Of a DNA stretch of 64,000 nucleotides, positions 16,362 to 26,089 are shown one piece after another. The notes under the pieces are model-generated. The model worked only from the letters and a program-made list of their open reading frames with translations, was not told where the DNA came from and searched no databases. Position 1 is the first letter of the stretch. Each line of letters begins with the position of its first letter. The stretch is from positions 1-64,000 of the forward strand of contig CAYXCZ010000016.1 in NCBI GenBank assembly GCA_964463695.1. Reading direction: 5' to 3'. The DNA is from JALNZU01 sp964463695 (GTDB lineage: Bacteria; Bacteroidota; Bacteroidia; Bacteroidales; F082). A program made the translations under genes and the position numbers.

Positions 16362-17801
16362 TTAAAACTCACAATTCAGTGGTGTACGTGGAAAAGGAAT
16401 AACATCTCTGATATTTCCCATACCTGTCACAAAAAGCATTAATCGCTCAAAACCAAGACCAAATCCAGCATGAGGCACGCTACCAAATTTTCGCGTCTCA
16501 AGATACCACCACATGCTTTCAACTGGTATGTGCATCTCTTCCATTCTGCTGAGCAATTTCGAGTAATTCTCCTCACGCTGAGAGCCTCCGATAATTTCAC
16601 CTATCCCCGGAAACAATACATCCATGGCTCTTACAGTAGTGCCATCTTCGTTCTGTTTCATATAAAAAGCCTTAATTTCTTTGGGATAATTTGTCAGTAT
16701 CACAGGTTTTTTGAAGTGTTTTTCAACAAGATAACGCTCGTGCTCCGATTGCAGGTCGGCACCCCATTTTTCGATTGGATACTGAAACTTTCCTTTTTTG
16801 TTGTGATTGGAATTTTTGAGAATATCAACGGCTTCAGTATAGCTGATGCGTTCGAACGAATTTTCTAGAACAAAATTTAATTTGCTGATCAGCTCCATTG
16901 ATTTCTCATCCGCCTTCTTGTTCTTTTCTTCCTCTTCAAGGCGTTTGCTCAGGAAAGCGAGGTCATCGGAGCAATTTTCTAACGCATATTGAATCAGATA
17001 TTTGAGCATTTCTTCGGCCAGATCCATATCATCATTAATATCGAAAAAGGCTACCTCAGGTTCGATCATCCAAAATTCGGCAAGATGCCTTGAGGTGTTG
17101 GAATTCTCTGCACGGAAAGTAGGCCCAAAGGTGTAAACTTTTGAAAGGGCAAGAGCAGCGAGTTCAGCCTCGAGTTGTCCTGATACAGTCAGGTTCGATG
17201 CTTTTCCAAAGAAATCTTGTTTAAAATCAATTTTATTTTCCTCGTTCATTGGAAGTTTTTCGAGATCAAGTGTTGTAACCTGGAACATTTCACCTGCACC
17301 TTCGGCATCGGAGGATGTGATAATAGGCGTATGAATGTTATAATAACCCTTGTCATTGAAGAACTTATGAATAGCAAAAATCATCGCATGACGAATGCGG
17401 GTGATTGCACCAAAAGTATTTGTCCGAAAACGGAGGTGTGCTTTCTCACGAAGAAATTCCAGTGAATGTTTTTTTGGTTGTAACGGATATTCATCCGGAT
17501 TAGCTTCGCCCAGCAGCTGAATTGACGAAATTGAAAGTTCAACCCTCTGACCGCTTCCTGCAGAAGGAACCAAAAAACCATTCGCTGACACAGAAGCTCC
17601 AGTGTGCATCAAAGCCAGATCTGTCTCCGGTATTTTGTCTAAATCAATAACCAGCTGAAGGTTATGGATGGTTGAGCCATCATTCAGGGCAACGAAAGCA
17701 ACATTTTTGCTGGAGCGCTTGGTGCGAACCCATCCTTTGACATTCATTTCCTGCTCAAAGTTCTCACTTTGCAGCGCATCTTTAATTTCTGTACGTTTCA
17801 C
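16362..17801 (-). CDS. asnS: asparaginyl-tRNA synthetase
   Basis: The 479-residue class II aminoacyl-tRNA synthetase charges tRNA-Asn. An OB-fold anticodon-binding domain at the N-terminus (VKGWVRTKRSSKNVAFVALNDG) is followed by the catalytic domain. Motif 2 contains FRAENSNTSRHLAEFWMIEPE and motif 3 GFGLGFERL near the C-terminus. Length and motifs match bacterial AsnRS; AspRS is excluded by the SNTSRHL stretch and the compact size. It is a single gene with its own promoter region. The gap to the next gene (17802-18041) shows nothing else. Confidence 0.95.
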   Translation of the reverse strand: MKRTEIKDALQSENFEQEMNVKGWVRTKRSSKNVAFVALNDGSTIHNLQLVIDLDKIPETDLALMHTGASVSANGFLVPSAGSGQRVELSISSIQLLGEANPDEYPLQPKKHSLEFLREKAHLRFRTNTFGAITRIRHAMIFAIHKFFNDKGYYNIHTPIITSSDAEGAGEMFQVTTLDLEKLPMNEENKIDFKQDFFGKASNLTVSGQLEAELAALALSKVYTFGPTFRAENSNTSRHLAEFWMIEPEVAFFDINDDMDLAEEMLKYLIQYALENCSDDLAFLSKRLEEEEKNKKADEKSMELISKLNFVLENSFERISYTEAVDILKNSNHNKKGKFQYPIEKWGADLQSEHERYLVEKHFKKPVILTNYPKEIKAFYMKQNEDGTTVRAMDVLFPGIGEIIGGSQREENYSKLLSRMEEMHIPVESMWWYLETRKFGSVPHAGFGLGFERLMLFVTGMGNIRDVIPFPRTPLNCEF

Positions 17802-18018
17802 GTGTTTTGGATTTTATTGAAAAGAAATGCAAAAAAACAAAAAATAGGGCTTAATCTGTTAAGTGACCTAAAAATTTAATTGTTTAATACTATCAATCAA
17901 CAAATTAGAAAGGATCACCTCTCTGTAATAAAGCGAGCTGACAACAAAATCCTTCCCTGTTTGTTATTATACAGTGGTGGTTTTGAACGATTAGTATCCG
18001 TTCATTCCATCAGTTTGT

Positions 18019-18026
18019 TAATTTTG
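18019..18026 (+). promoter_or_regulatory. -7 box TAATTTTG upstream of DAHP synthase/chorismate mutase
   Basis: TAATTTTG matches the Bacteroidota -7 consensus TAnnTTTG and lies 15 bp before the ATG at 18042. The resulting leader would be only about 10 nt. Confidence 0.6.
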
Positions 18027-18041
18027 CAGCAATAACTCAAC

Positions 18042-19145
18042 ATGCACACATTATCTGAAAAGGTTAAGAAAACTTCATTTTTTGAGGGGCACAACAACCC
18101 ATTAATTATCAGTGGTCCATGTAGTGCTGAAAGCGAAACCCAGCTCATGCAAACTGCTCTTCAGCTTCAGGCACTTCAGAAGATTGATATTTTCAGGGCA
18201 GGAATCTGGAAGCCACGCACACGACCGAACGAATTTGAAGGTGTTGGTACTATTGGGCTGCAGTGGATGCAAAAGGTGAAGGAGGAAACAGGTTTCAAAC
18301 TTGTTGTTGAAGTGGCAAAACCTGAACATGTTGAAGAAGCCCTTCATTATGGCATTGATGCCCTTTGGATAGGTGCCAGGACCGTTGTGAATCCCTTTTC
18401 GGTGCAAGAGCTTGCTGCGTCACTAAAAGGAGTTGATATCCCCATATTTGTCAAAAACCCCCTCACACCCGATCTCAAACTTTGGATTGGGGCAATTGAG
18501 CGTTTTCAGCTGGCTGGCATCAATCAATTGGCAGCCATCCACCGTGGATTTCATTATTTTGCCAACTCACCCTACCGAAATGCCCCCATGTGGGAAATTC
18601 CAATCGAATTAAAGCGCCTTTTTCCTGAGCTTCCCCTGATCACCGACATCAGCCATATCAGCGGGAAAAGATCGTTGTTACAGGAAATTACCCAAAAAGC
18701 GCTCGATCTGGAAACAGATGGTCTTATGATTGAATCGCACTTTGAACCCGATTCAGCCAAAACAGATGCTGCACAGCAAATCACGCCTTTTGAGCTTGGA
18801 AAAATGCTGGATTCTCTTAAAATTCAAAATCTGGCTAAAAGCAAAAATTTTGCTCTCCCGCTCGAGAAATTAAGAACTGAAATTGACAAACTTGATGGTG
18901 AATTGCTTTTGATATTGGCAAAACGAATGGAGATAATCGATGAGATTGGGACTTTTAAAAAAGCGAATAAGCACACGCTACTTCAACATAAACGTTTGCA
19001 ACATATTATTGATGACAGGATGGCAATTGGATCCAACCTGGGTCTTGATCGAAATTTTTTGAATCAACTAATTGAAATAGTGAACGATGCCTCAATGAAA
19101 CGGCAATTAATCATTTTCAATAAACCTCAGGCTGAAGTTGAATAA
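18042..19145 (+). CDS. bifunctional DAHP synthase / chorismate mutase
   Basis: The 367-residue protein joins a class I-beta DAHP synthase (about residues 15-260) to a C-terminal AroQ-type chorismate mutase (about 270-360). DAHP synthase motifs include SGPCSAES, IFRAGIWKPRTRP and the HISGKR segment near residue 205. The mutase helix is LEKLRTEIDKLDGELLLILA followed by KRMEIIDEIGTFKK, with the expected Arg, Asp and Lys. It condenses PEP with erythrose 4-phosphate and also turns chorismate into prephenate, so the mutase domain may allow feedback control. This fusion is common in Bacteroidota. The stop codon abuts the convergent corA stop with no gap. Confidence 0.93.
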   Translation: MHTLSEKVKKTSFFEGHNNPLIISGPCSAESETQLMQTALQLQALQKIDIFRAGIWKPRTRPNEFEGVGTIGLQWMQKVKEETGFKLVVEVAKPEHVEEALHYGIDALWIGARTVVNPFSVQELAASLKGVDIPIFVKNPLTPDLKLWIGAIERFQLAGINQLAAIHRGFHYFANSPYRNAPMWEIPIELKRLFPELPLITDISHISGKRSLLQEITQKALDLETDGLMIESHFEPDSAKTDAAQQITPFELGKMLDSLKIQNLAKSKNFALPLEKLRTEIDKLDGELLLILAKRMEIIDEIGTFKKANKHTLLQHKRLQHIIDDRMAIGSNLGLDRNFLNQLIEIVNDASMKRQLIIFNKPQAEVE

Positions 19146-20054
19146 CTACATCCAGCGCCGTTTCCGGAAATAAAATATCATCGAAATGGTGAGCACTCCC
19201 ATGCCGATGACCAACACCCAAAAGGCAGCACCAAGGCTTTGCAGTGGCAGCACAACATTCATCCCATAAAGACTGGTAATAAAAGTTAGTGGAAGAATGA
19301 TGACAGAAATAAGCGTAAGAATCTTCATGATCTCATTGGTCTTATTGGTCTGCATCGAGTCAAAGGTTTTCGAAAGACCTTCAATCAAATCTTCATAATC
19401 TTCGGTCATGTCCCATACTTTTTGATAATAGTCGAGGATATTGCCCCAATATTCTTCCATATTATCAGCAAACCCGCTTATCTGACCCGTTTCAAACTTA
19501 TGAAAAAGTCGAAGTTGCGGCTTAAAGATGGTATTGACAAGTATGATATTTTTTCGTGTTACGGAGATACGTTCAATGATTTTAACCGGCTTATTGTTAA
19601 ACAGTTCCCTGTTGATAAGTTCCAAATCAAGGCCTGTTTTTCTCAATAAATAGATAGATTCCGACATCAAACGCTCGAGCAGTTTATAGAGCAGGGCGTC
19701 GGAAGTTCCAATTTCAAAATCCTGATCGTTTTCCTCAATCTTTTTATACTCGCCGAACATCTGACCGGCAATCCAAGGGTTTTTCTCGATGGTGATGATG
19801 TAATCCTCACCCCAAAATATTTTCACCTCTTTCGTTTTGATAAAAAGATTTTGCTTGTCAAAATTTGGAAAATGAAGGATCAAAAAATAATAATCATCGT
19901 AAATATCTATTTTGGGTCGTTGGTTAAGCGACTTACAATCTTCAATATCAAGAGGGTGGAAATGGAATTTATCCTTCAGGAAATCAAAATCTTTGTCAAT
20001 AGGCTGGTGTATATGGTGCCAGCGCAATCTACCCATTTTTACCGTTTCAATCAT
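19146..20054 (-). CDS. corA: CorA-family magnesium/cobalt transporter
   Basis: The 302-residue protein has a large soluble N-terminal domain with the long coiled helices typical of CorA. At the C-terminus two membrane helices flank the signature YGMNV (in TSLYGMNVVLPLQS), which forms the mouth of the Mg2+ pore. The tail ends in basic residues (RKRRWM). It imports Mg2+ and sometimes Co2+ or Ni2+ across the inner membrane as a homopentamer. The upstream 221 bp (20055-20275) hold the terminator of the next gene and no further gene. Confidence 0.92.
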   Translation of the reverse strand: MIETVKMGRLRWHHIHQPIDKDFDFLKDKFHFHPLDIEDCKSLNQRPKIDIYDDYYFLILHFPNFDKQNLFIKTKEVKIFWGEDYIITIEKNPWIAGQMFGEYKKIEENDQDFEIGTSDALLYKLLERLMSESIYLLRKTGLDLELINRELFNNKPVKIIERISVTRKNIILVNTIFKPQLRLFHKFETGQISGFADNMEEYWGNILDYYQKVWDMTEDYEDLIEGLSKTFDSMQTNKTNEIMKILTLISVIILPLTFITSLYGMNVVLPLQSLGAAFWVLVIGMGVLTISMIFYFRKRRWM

Positions 20055-20212
20055 AGGCCGACTTTTTTAAGAATTTCAATCTGTTGATAGCTTCCATAAC
20101 CTGTCGGAAGCGCGTCCAAAGGTAAGCTAAAATGTTCCTTCAAGCGCGTTCAGTTCATTTTTTTCATACTGCAATTCTTCTGTTATATATTCATCCTATG
20201 TGAAAAGTATTA

Positions 20213-20257
20213 AAACAAAAAATCCTCTTCAGGCCTGTCAGGGCTCGAAGAGGATTT
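20213..20257 (-). terminator. rho-independent terminator of the M14 carboxypeptidase gene
   Basis: On the minus strand an 11-bp stem AAATCCTCTTC/GAAGAGGATTT (arms 20247-20257 and 20220-20230) is followed by TTTTTTGTTTT. It lies 19 bp after the carboxypeptidase stop codon. Confidence 0.85.
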
Positions 20258-20275
20258 GTACAATCTATGTGATGT

Positions 20276-22624
20276 TTATTGAATAACTAAACGAACTGGA
20301 TTTTGTGGTTGTTCACTCCTCTTTACAAAATAAACCCCTGGTACCAATGCTTTTGCATTCAACATAAACCTGTTAGAACGCTCATTTACTGTTTGGCGAG
20401 TTACAGTTTTTCCCTGAAGATCAACAACTTCGATAAGCTCACCGGCAAAAAACGCGTTATTGGTTTCCAGATTAACTACATCAGATGCTGGGTTTGGATA
20501 AAGCCTGAACGAAGGGTTAATATTGCCAGCATCAGCGAGACCTGTTTCAACATTGAGCATGACAATTTTTAAGTCATCAAAATAAAATCCATCACCAGTC
20601 ACCGACCCATCGCTTGTAAGGGCAAAACGTAATTGAAAACTTGTTCCTGCATAGGATGTTAAATCAATTTCTTCTCTCACCCAGCCTGATGTTCCGTCAT
20701 AAAGGGGCTGACCTTGTAGCTGATTGCTGTTTCCTGCTTTCGTATATTTTCCGCTGAGGGCCGTCCACACAAAAGTACCTGCAGGTTTAATCAGCACCTG
20801 GGTATAATCCCAACCTGATTCAATATCCCATTTGGCCCAATAACTAAGGTTGGCATAAGGAGTTTCGGGTAATTCGATTGGCAGCGAAAGGGTTATGATA
20901 TTATTAACATCATTATTGTATTCACCAAATGGAGAATCGGATATGGATGCAGGTGCACTCACAAATGATGATGTTGTTACTCCCCATGAGCTGGATGTCC
21001 AGTTTGCAATTTGATCGCAATCATCTTCAAACACAACCGATGTTGTGCCAAACATTTTTGTAATGGTATCAGTAAGAACATATTCTCCATTATTTAAATG
21101 AAGCAGAAAACGAAATTCCATACCACTTTGGAGCGCGTTTCCAAGTGTTATTTGCACGGAGTCGGTAACTGCTTCCATAATGTCGAGCTGTCCAATTTCG
21201 ACGGCAGGTCCAACGGATGTAATGTGTTCATCCAAAGGAGTAATCGAAACTTCCCAACCTTCAGACTCACCAAAGCCAAGTCGTTGCAATTTAAAAGGCA
21301 TATAAAAACTGCGCTCACCAATAATGGTTTCCGAAAGATCAGTCAATTTTCCATAGCTGCCTGACAAATAAGCTGCCATCATATTTTGAATCATATTTTC
21401 CTGACACAATGGGATAATACGGTTTGTTGAAGGCCAAAAGCCATCACCGTCGTTTCCGAGCTCAGGTGTGTAAGAGAAAATCGCATTTTTATTTTGGGTA
21501 TCGCCATACATATAGTCGTCAGAGCCTCCGTTGGTAGGATAGATTGTTGTGCTGGCAGGCCCTATCGTATAACCATTGTCGCGTGTCATGAGTGTGGCAT
21601 GAGCATAAAAAATAGCATCATCTGGACAAAATTCGTCTGTATAACCCCAAGGATAAAGAAGTAAATTACTAAAGGAATGATAGTTAAGTGCAATTTTAAA
21701 ATTATGGGATTCAGCAAATTGACGAAGATTATCTGTTTCAGGCTCACTGAAAGCTGAAGGTCCGCGATAGGTAAGGTCAGAAGGATTAGGAGATGATCCA
21801 TTATTGTCGATTCCCCATTTATAACCAAAGTTCCTGTTAATATCCACTCCGTAAGACCCACCATTATTTCTGCGGTTTTTGCGCCACATGCCCCCACCAT
21901 TTGGATCGGTTTGCTGATTATATAAATACCCATCAGGATTAGCAACCGGAATAAAATAAAGTTCTCTGCTGTTTACAAGTGCCTGAATCGAAGGATCTGA
22001 ATCATAATTTTCGAGAAGATGCAACATAAAATATATCATTTGCTGCACACCAATACCTTCCCTTGCGTGTATGAGCGAAGTATAAAGCACTTGTGGCTCT
22101 TCTTCTGCAACGCCAGGGTTGTCACTTATTTTAACCCACCATATTGGATTTCCTAAATGTGAAGGTGTCAGAGGATTAACAGCTGCTCTAACAGTTATCA
22201 GATCAGGCCATTGAGCAGCCATAAAATCAAGCTTTTCGAGCACTTGTGCATAGGTATAAAAACCACCCATACTTCCATATTCCCAGTTTGCCGGAACAGG
22301 AAACTCAACAGAAGGATCGCGAGTTATTGGAATTCCAGCTTCAGAAGCAGCACGTTGACTGTAAAATAATGAAACATCTTCAATAATTACATTTAGCTGA
22401 AAACCAGCTGCTTCAACCTTAGCAATTTCTTCTGTACTTAGGTCTGTTTCAAGAGCATGTCCTGCTTTATAAATACCTTCAGTTACATCAATGCCAGTTT
22501 GAGCAAGATCTATCATTTCTTTCCCATCCAGTGCTATTTTAACACGTTTATAGATCATTTGCTCCTGAGCTATCACATTACAGGAAAGAGCGATAATGAA
22601 TAAAAAGCTGAGTAATTGTTTCAT
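20276..22624 (-). CDS. secreted M14 zinc carboxypeptidase with T9SS sorting signal
   Basis: The 782-residue protein has a signal peptide (MKQLLSFLFIIALSCNVIAQ), a short propeptide-like region, and an M14 domain (about 120-430). The zinc ligands are in IHAREGIG (His-x-x-Glu) and YHSFSN. The substrate-binding Arg is in DINRNFGYKWG and the catalytic Glu in SYTPELGND. A jelly-roll-like domain (about 560-700) and a T9SS type A C-terminal domain (PSFRLYPNPASDVVNLETNN onward) follow. It should be exported through the type IX system and trim C-terminal residues from peptides outside the cell. A terminator follows. Confidence 0.93.
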   Translation of the reverse strand: MKQLLSFLFIIALSCNVIAQEQMIYKRVKIALDGKEMIDLAQTGIDVTEGIYKAGHALETDLSTEEIAKVEAAGFQLNVIIEDVSLFYSQRAASEAGIPITRDPSVEFPVPANWEYGSMGGFYTYAQVLEKLDFMAAQWPDLITVRAAVNPLTPSHLGNPIWWVKISDNPGVAEEEPQVLYTSLIHAREGIGVQQMIYFMLHLLENYDSDPSIQALVNSRELYFIPVANPDGYLYNQQTDPNGGGMWRKNRRNNGGSYGVDINRNFGYKWGIDNNGSSPNPSDLTYRGPSAFSEPETDNLRQFAESHNFKIALNYHSFSNLLLYPWGYTDEFCPDDAIFYAHATLMTRDNGYTIGPASTTIYPTNGGSDDYMYGDTQNKNAIFSYTPELGNDGDGFWPSTNRIIPLCQENMIQNMMAAYLSGSYGKLTDLSETIIGERSFYMPFKLQRLGFGESEGWEVSITPLDEHITSVGPAVEIGQLDIMEAVTDSVQITLGNALQSGMEFRFLLHLNNGEYVLTDTITKMFGTTSVVFEDDCDQIANWTSSSWGVTTSSFVSAPASISDSPFGEYNNDVNNIITLSLPIELPETPYANLSYWAKWDIESGWDYTQVLIKPAGTFVWTALSGKYTKAGNSNQLQGQPLYDGTSGWVREEIDLTSYAGTSFQLRFALTSDGSVTGDGFYFDDLKIVMLNVETGLADAGNINPSFRLYPNPASDVVNLETNNAFFAGELIEVVDLQGKTVTRQTVNERSNRFMLNAKALVPGVYFVKRSEQPQNPVRLVIQ

Positions 22625-22801
22625 CAGGGTGATTTTGAATTAGGCCGTAAAAGTAGAAAAAAAAGGCATGTATCAGCTTTGAAGCCTCAACTTTGGTAAT
22701 TCAAAATCAATATGTGCTGAAGTAATCCAAAATGGATTTTAAACCGTCGGTTCGCTGCACAAACTTCAATTGGAAGTTTCCGAAAATAATAAAAGGATTA
22801 G

Positions 22802-23115
22802 CTAGCCCTTTACAGCAGTAGATTTCTTCCACTTGAATGATTCCACCATATGTAACAAATCGGCTTTTAAATGTTGAATGACAGGCGATATAGAATCGTT
22901 ATTGGGTCTGAAGTTGAAATACAGCGCAGCTCTCACAAAGTTATGGGTCGAATCAGTCACATAAAACTGTATGGGTGAGGCTACTCACTTTCCATTGATA
23001 AAATAAAACAACCCACTAACATCAGCAGCAATGTGAAAAACGCTATTAAAAAACAAGTTGCGCTCTGGTAAATGTGTGAATGATGTAAGTCGTTTCAACA
23101 ATTATGTAAGGCTTT
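22802..23115 (-). pseudogene. 3'-end fragment of gldD with an internal stop
   Basis: This fragment matches intact gldD at a constant offset of 6170 bp. The last 52 bp (22802-22853) are about 70% identical, and the adjoining block 22854-23044 has about 13 mismatches in 190 bp (about 93%). Similarity then fades toward 23115. The original frame survives (VASPIQFYVTDSTHNFVRAA... to KKSTAVKG and a TAG at 22802). A TGA at 22985-22987 replaces a Gly codon, so it cannot make GldD. The 5' half is absent. The rest of 22625-23177 holds nothing else I can support. Confidence 0.9.
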
Positions 23116-23177
23116 CAGGAATCGTAGAGTTCACCTTTGTGGGGATGTAAAAGTCATTCACAAAACAAATTTAAAAA

Positions 23178-23939
23178 ATGAAAAAACTAGAAAACAAAAC
23201 AGCCATTATAACTGGCGGCTCAGGCAGTATTGGAAAAATTACTGCGAAGTTATTTTTGGATGAGGGGGCAAAAGTGTTGTTAGTTGACCTTTACGAAGAC
23301 GATCTGAAAAAAACTGTACTGGAGTTAAATAATGAAAATGTCAAATATTGTGTTGCAGATGTTTCAAAAGCAGTTGATGTAGAGCGATATATATACGAAA
23401 CAGTAAGGCTATTTGGAAAGATTGATATTTTTTTCAACAACGCAGGCATCGAGGGCGTTGTGAAACCTATTACAGAATATCCGGAGGAAATTTTCGACAG
23501 GGTGATTGCTGTAAATATAAAAGGTTTCTGGTTGGGAAATAAATATGTGCTACCTAAGATGAACGATGGTGGAAGTATAATTATGACTTCATCCGTAGCT
23601 GGGATAATAGGATTAGCAAATTTAAGCGCTTATGTTACAAGTAAACATGCAGCAGTTGGTTTGATGCGAACAACTGCCATTGAAGCTGCTCCACGAAAAA
23701 TCAGAGTTAATTCGGTTCACCCGTCGCCAGTTAACAACAGAATGATGCGTTCAATAGAAGAAGGGGCTTCTGAAGGTCATGCTGATCAGGTAAAAAAGCA
23801 ATTTGAGGCATCAATTCCCCTTGGGCGATATGCTGAGTCTATTGAAATTGCAAAACTTGTTTTGTTTCTGGCTAGTGATGATAGTCAATTTATTACAGGC
23901 ACAACCCATATTATCGACGGAGGAATGTGTGCTCAGTAA
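23178..23939 (+). CDS. short-chain dehydrogenase/reductase
   Basis: The 253-residue SDR has the Rossmann motif TGGSGSIG (12-19), NNAG (87-90) and a Ser139-Tyr152-Lys156 catalytic set (YVTSK). The ending GTTHIIDGGMCAQ is close to FabG and glucose-1-dehydrogenase relatives. It oxidises or reduces an alcohol or ketone with NAD(P)H; the substrate cannot be read from the sequence. Asp37 after the second strand (VLLVDLYE) suggests NAD(H) preference. The start is 62 bp from the end of the gldD fragment. Nothing around it suggests a pathway. Confidence 0.9.
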   Translation: MKKLENKTAIITGGSGSIGKITAKLFLDEGAKVLLVDLYEDDLKKTVLELNNENVKYCVADVSKAVDVERYIYETVRLFGKIDIFFNNAGIEGVVKPITEYPEEIFDRVIAVNIKGFWLGNKYVLPKMNDGGSIIMTSSVAGIIGLANLSAYVTSKHAAVGLMRTTAIEAAPRKIRVNSVHPSPVNNRMMRSIEEGASEGHADQVKKQFEASIPLGRYAESIEIAKLVLFLASDDSQFITGTTHIIDGGMCAQ

Positions 23940-24158
23940 ATATTGTATTATAACGTTGAAAATAAACAATTGATTCAGGTAAGACAAAATTATTGATTAA
24001 CAAGAAGTTATATTCTTCACTTGTTAGGATATAAAATAAGTTCTATGTTGTTGATGACCTACAAAATATGGGCTTTCGGTAAAAAGTGAAGGTTTAAAAA
24101 TTCAATGAGCGAATAGAAAAATTCATAATCAAATCATAAAACACTTAAAACTAAAATT

Positions 24159-24371
24159 ATGTATTACGAAAATTATCATTTTTGGGGAATGCACCTTGTT
24201 TGGTGGTTCGTTTGGGGTATTTTAATCTTTTGGATTTTTGCGACTCCATACAATATTCCAGGACAAAGAACAAAAAAAAACTCCCCGCTTGACATTTTGA
24301 AAAAGCGTTTTGCTTCAGGGCAAATTAACAAAGAAGAGTTTTTGGAAAAGAAAAAACTTCTTCAAGAATAA
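24159..24371 (+). CDS. SHOCT-domain small membrane protein
   Basis: The 70-residue protein has one N-terminal membrane helix rich in Trp (residues about 10-28). A short basic linker and a SHOCT domain follow (SPLDILKKRFASGQINKEEF, then LEKKKLL). SHOCT domains are short C-terminal helical pairs often found in membrane-associated proteins and thought to aid oligomerisation. The stop codon is 2 bp before the ABC ATPase start, so it is the first gene of the exporter operon and may be an accessory subunit. The upstream gap 23940-24158 shows no gene. Confidence 0.85.
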   Translation: MYYENYHFWGMHLVWWFVWGILIFWIFATPYNIPGQRTKKNSPLDILKKRFASGQINKEEFLEKKKLLQE

Positions 24372-24373
24372 AG

Positions 24374-25123
24374 ATGGAAGACAGGTCCGCATTGAAAGCA
24401 GAAATAAATTCAACTGAACCAAAAAAAATTGTAGCTAAGGTTGTAAATGCTGGTAAAGAATATAAAACAGGCGATACTGTGATCACTGCCTTAAAAGCAA
24501 CGACCGTATCGCTGACAGCAGGCGAACTCTTACTTATTATTGGCCCTTCGGGATCAGGAAAAACTACACTGCTTTCTTTGTTTGGCTGCGTGATATATCC
24601 CAGTTTTGGAGAAGTATGGATAGGAAATGTGAAAGTAAATGACCTGACAGAAAGTAAATTAGCAAAATTGCGGCTGCTTAAAATCGGGTTTATTTTTCAA
24701 CGTTTTAATTTGATAGCCCCACTCACAGCACTTGAAAATGTGATGATGCCGCTCATTTTGCAAGGAGTCCATGATAAGGATGCAAAAGCAAAAGCCATAC
24801 AAGCCTTGACAAAAGTTGGATTAGGTGATCGGATGAAAAACCTGTCAAACGATTTAAGCGGCGGGCAGCAGCAACGTGTTGCCATTGCAAGAGCCTTGGT
24901 TACCAATCCGGATATGATGCTTTGTGACGAACCTACTGCATCGCTAGATCTCGCTAGTGCAGGCATCGTAATGCATGAGCTTAAAGAATTGGCAAAACAA
25001 GGAAAAGCTGTTGTAGTTGTAACGCATGACACAAGATTACGCCCCTTTGCAGACAAAATCGTTTACGTTTTGGATGGACGCATTTCTGATGAACCAGTAG
25101 AAGAAGAAATTCCTGTAAAATGA
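24374..25123 (+). CDS. ABC transporter ATP-binding protein (LolD/MacB/DevA type)
   Basis: The 249-residue ATPase has Walker A GPSGSGKTT, a Q-loop in FIFQRFN, the signature LSGGQQQRVAIARA, Walker B MMLCDEPTASLD and the switch His in VVVTHDTRL. It belongs to the MacB/LolD/DevA group that drives FtsX-like permeases. Its stop overlaps the next start by 4 bp (ATGA), a tight operon. With the adaptor, permease and TolC genes it should form a tripartite exporter. Confidence 0.93.
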   Translation: MEDRSALKAEINSTEPKKIVAKVVNAGKEYKTGDTVITALKATTVSLTAGELLLIIGPSGSGKTTLLSLFGCVIYPSFGEVWIGNVKVNDLTESKLAKLRLLKIGFIFQRFNLIAPLTALENVMMPLILQGVHDKDAKAKAIQALTKVGLGDRMKNLSNDLSGGQQQRVAIARALVTNPDMMLCDEPTASLDLASAGIVMHELKELAKQGKAVVVVTHDTRLRPFADKIVYVLDGRISDEPVEEEIPVK

Positions 25124-26079
25124 AACAAAAGATGAAACATATTCTCCTTTCAGCAGTGCTTTTCTGCTTTTTCATGGCCTGCAGCAGCGAATCAATTAAA
25201 GAGAAACTGAATTATGAAATGCAACAGCAAGCTAATGGACTCTATCATATCGTTGGCATTGGAAAAATAATACCTGAAAATGATATCATTCAGTTGTCAT
25301 CGCCAGTGAACGGGATTGTACAACATATTTTTAAAAGCGAAAATGATACAGTAAGTGCCGGCACCCAAATATTGGAATTGGATCATCAATTGGAAGATGC
25401 GAAAATAGAACAAATGATTCAGGAGGTAAAAACCCAAATAGCACAGCTGGAAGTGGATGAAGCCGGTTTGAAAGATTATCTGGCTAAGGTTGACAATGCA
25501 AAGCTGGAATTGCAGCGGCTTCAGAATTTGTTGTTAAAAGGTGCCGAAACACAGCAAACTGTGGATAATGCTACCGCAAATTTGAAATCGCTGGAGGCCA
25601 ATTTGAATCGATCGGAAGCAAGCTTAAACGTTTCGAAAAGCAAGCAAAAGGAAATCGTGAAAGCACTAAAAACTGCTCAATTGGAAAGAAATCAAAAAAT
25701 AATTGTATCTCCTGTGAACGGCATTCTTTTGGAATTGACAGTTTTGGTTGGTGGCTCAATCGCAATCCAGCAATCATTTGCACAAATATGTCCCGAAGGG
25801 AAAACAATCGCGCTCTGCGAAATTGATGAACTAAATGCACAAAAAATTCACACCGGACAAAAAGGTTGGATCAGAAATGTGGGTTCATCTGACTCATTAT
25901 CAACAGGTATCGTTGTATTTACGTCATCTTTTCTCAATAAAAAATCTCTGTTTACTGATATATCAGGCGAAAAAGAAGACCGTCGTGTGCGAACAATAAA
26001 AATGATGCTTGACACTCCTGATCAATTATTGCTCAATGCAAGAATTGAATGTGTAATTGACATCACTTCAAATCATTAA
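25120..26079 (+). CDS. HlyD-family periplasmic adaptor, lipoprotein form (DevB-like)
   Basis: The 319-residue protein starts with a lipoprotein signal (ILLSAVLFCFFMAC). It continues with the membrane-fusion-protein pattern: a biotinyl-lipoyl half-motif (VNGIVQHIFKSENDTVSAGT), a coiled hairpin of about 100 residues (about 95-190), the second lipoyl half (IIVSPVNGILLELTVLVGGS), then a beta-barrel region. It would bridge the ABC permease to the TolC protein. It overlaps the ATPase gene by 4 bp and lies 10 bp before the permease. A lipid anchor in place of a membrane helix is a known variant. Confidence 0.88.
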   Translation: MKQKMKHILLSAVLFCFFMACSSESIKEKLNYEMQQQANGLYHIVGIGKIIPENDIIQLSSPVNGIVQHIFKSENDTVSAGTQILELDHQLEDAKIEQMIQEVKTQIAQLEVDEAGLKDYLAKVDNAKLELQRLQNLLLKGAETQQTVDNATANLKSLEANLNRSEASLNVSKSKQKEIVKALKTAQLERNQKIIVSPVNGILLELTVLVGGSIAIQQSFAQICPEGKTIALCEIDELNAQKIHTGQKGWIRNVGSSDSLSTGIVVFTSSFLNKKSLFTDISGEKEDRRVRTIKMMLDTPDQLLLNARIECVIDITSNH

Positions 26080-26089
26080 AGAATGAAAT

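Noticed and set aside
20100..20210. Short minus-strand frame (DEYITEELQYEKNELNALEG, then TF and stop) upstream of corA
   Set aside because: It looks protein-like and could be a gene remnant, but it has no start codon, is only about 22 codons long, and matches nothing I recognise in the window.
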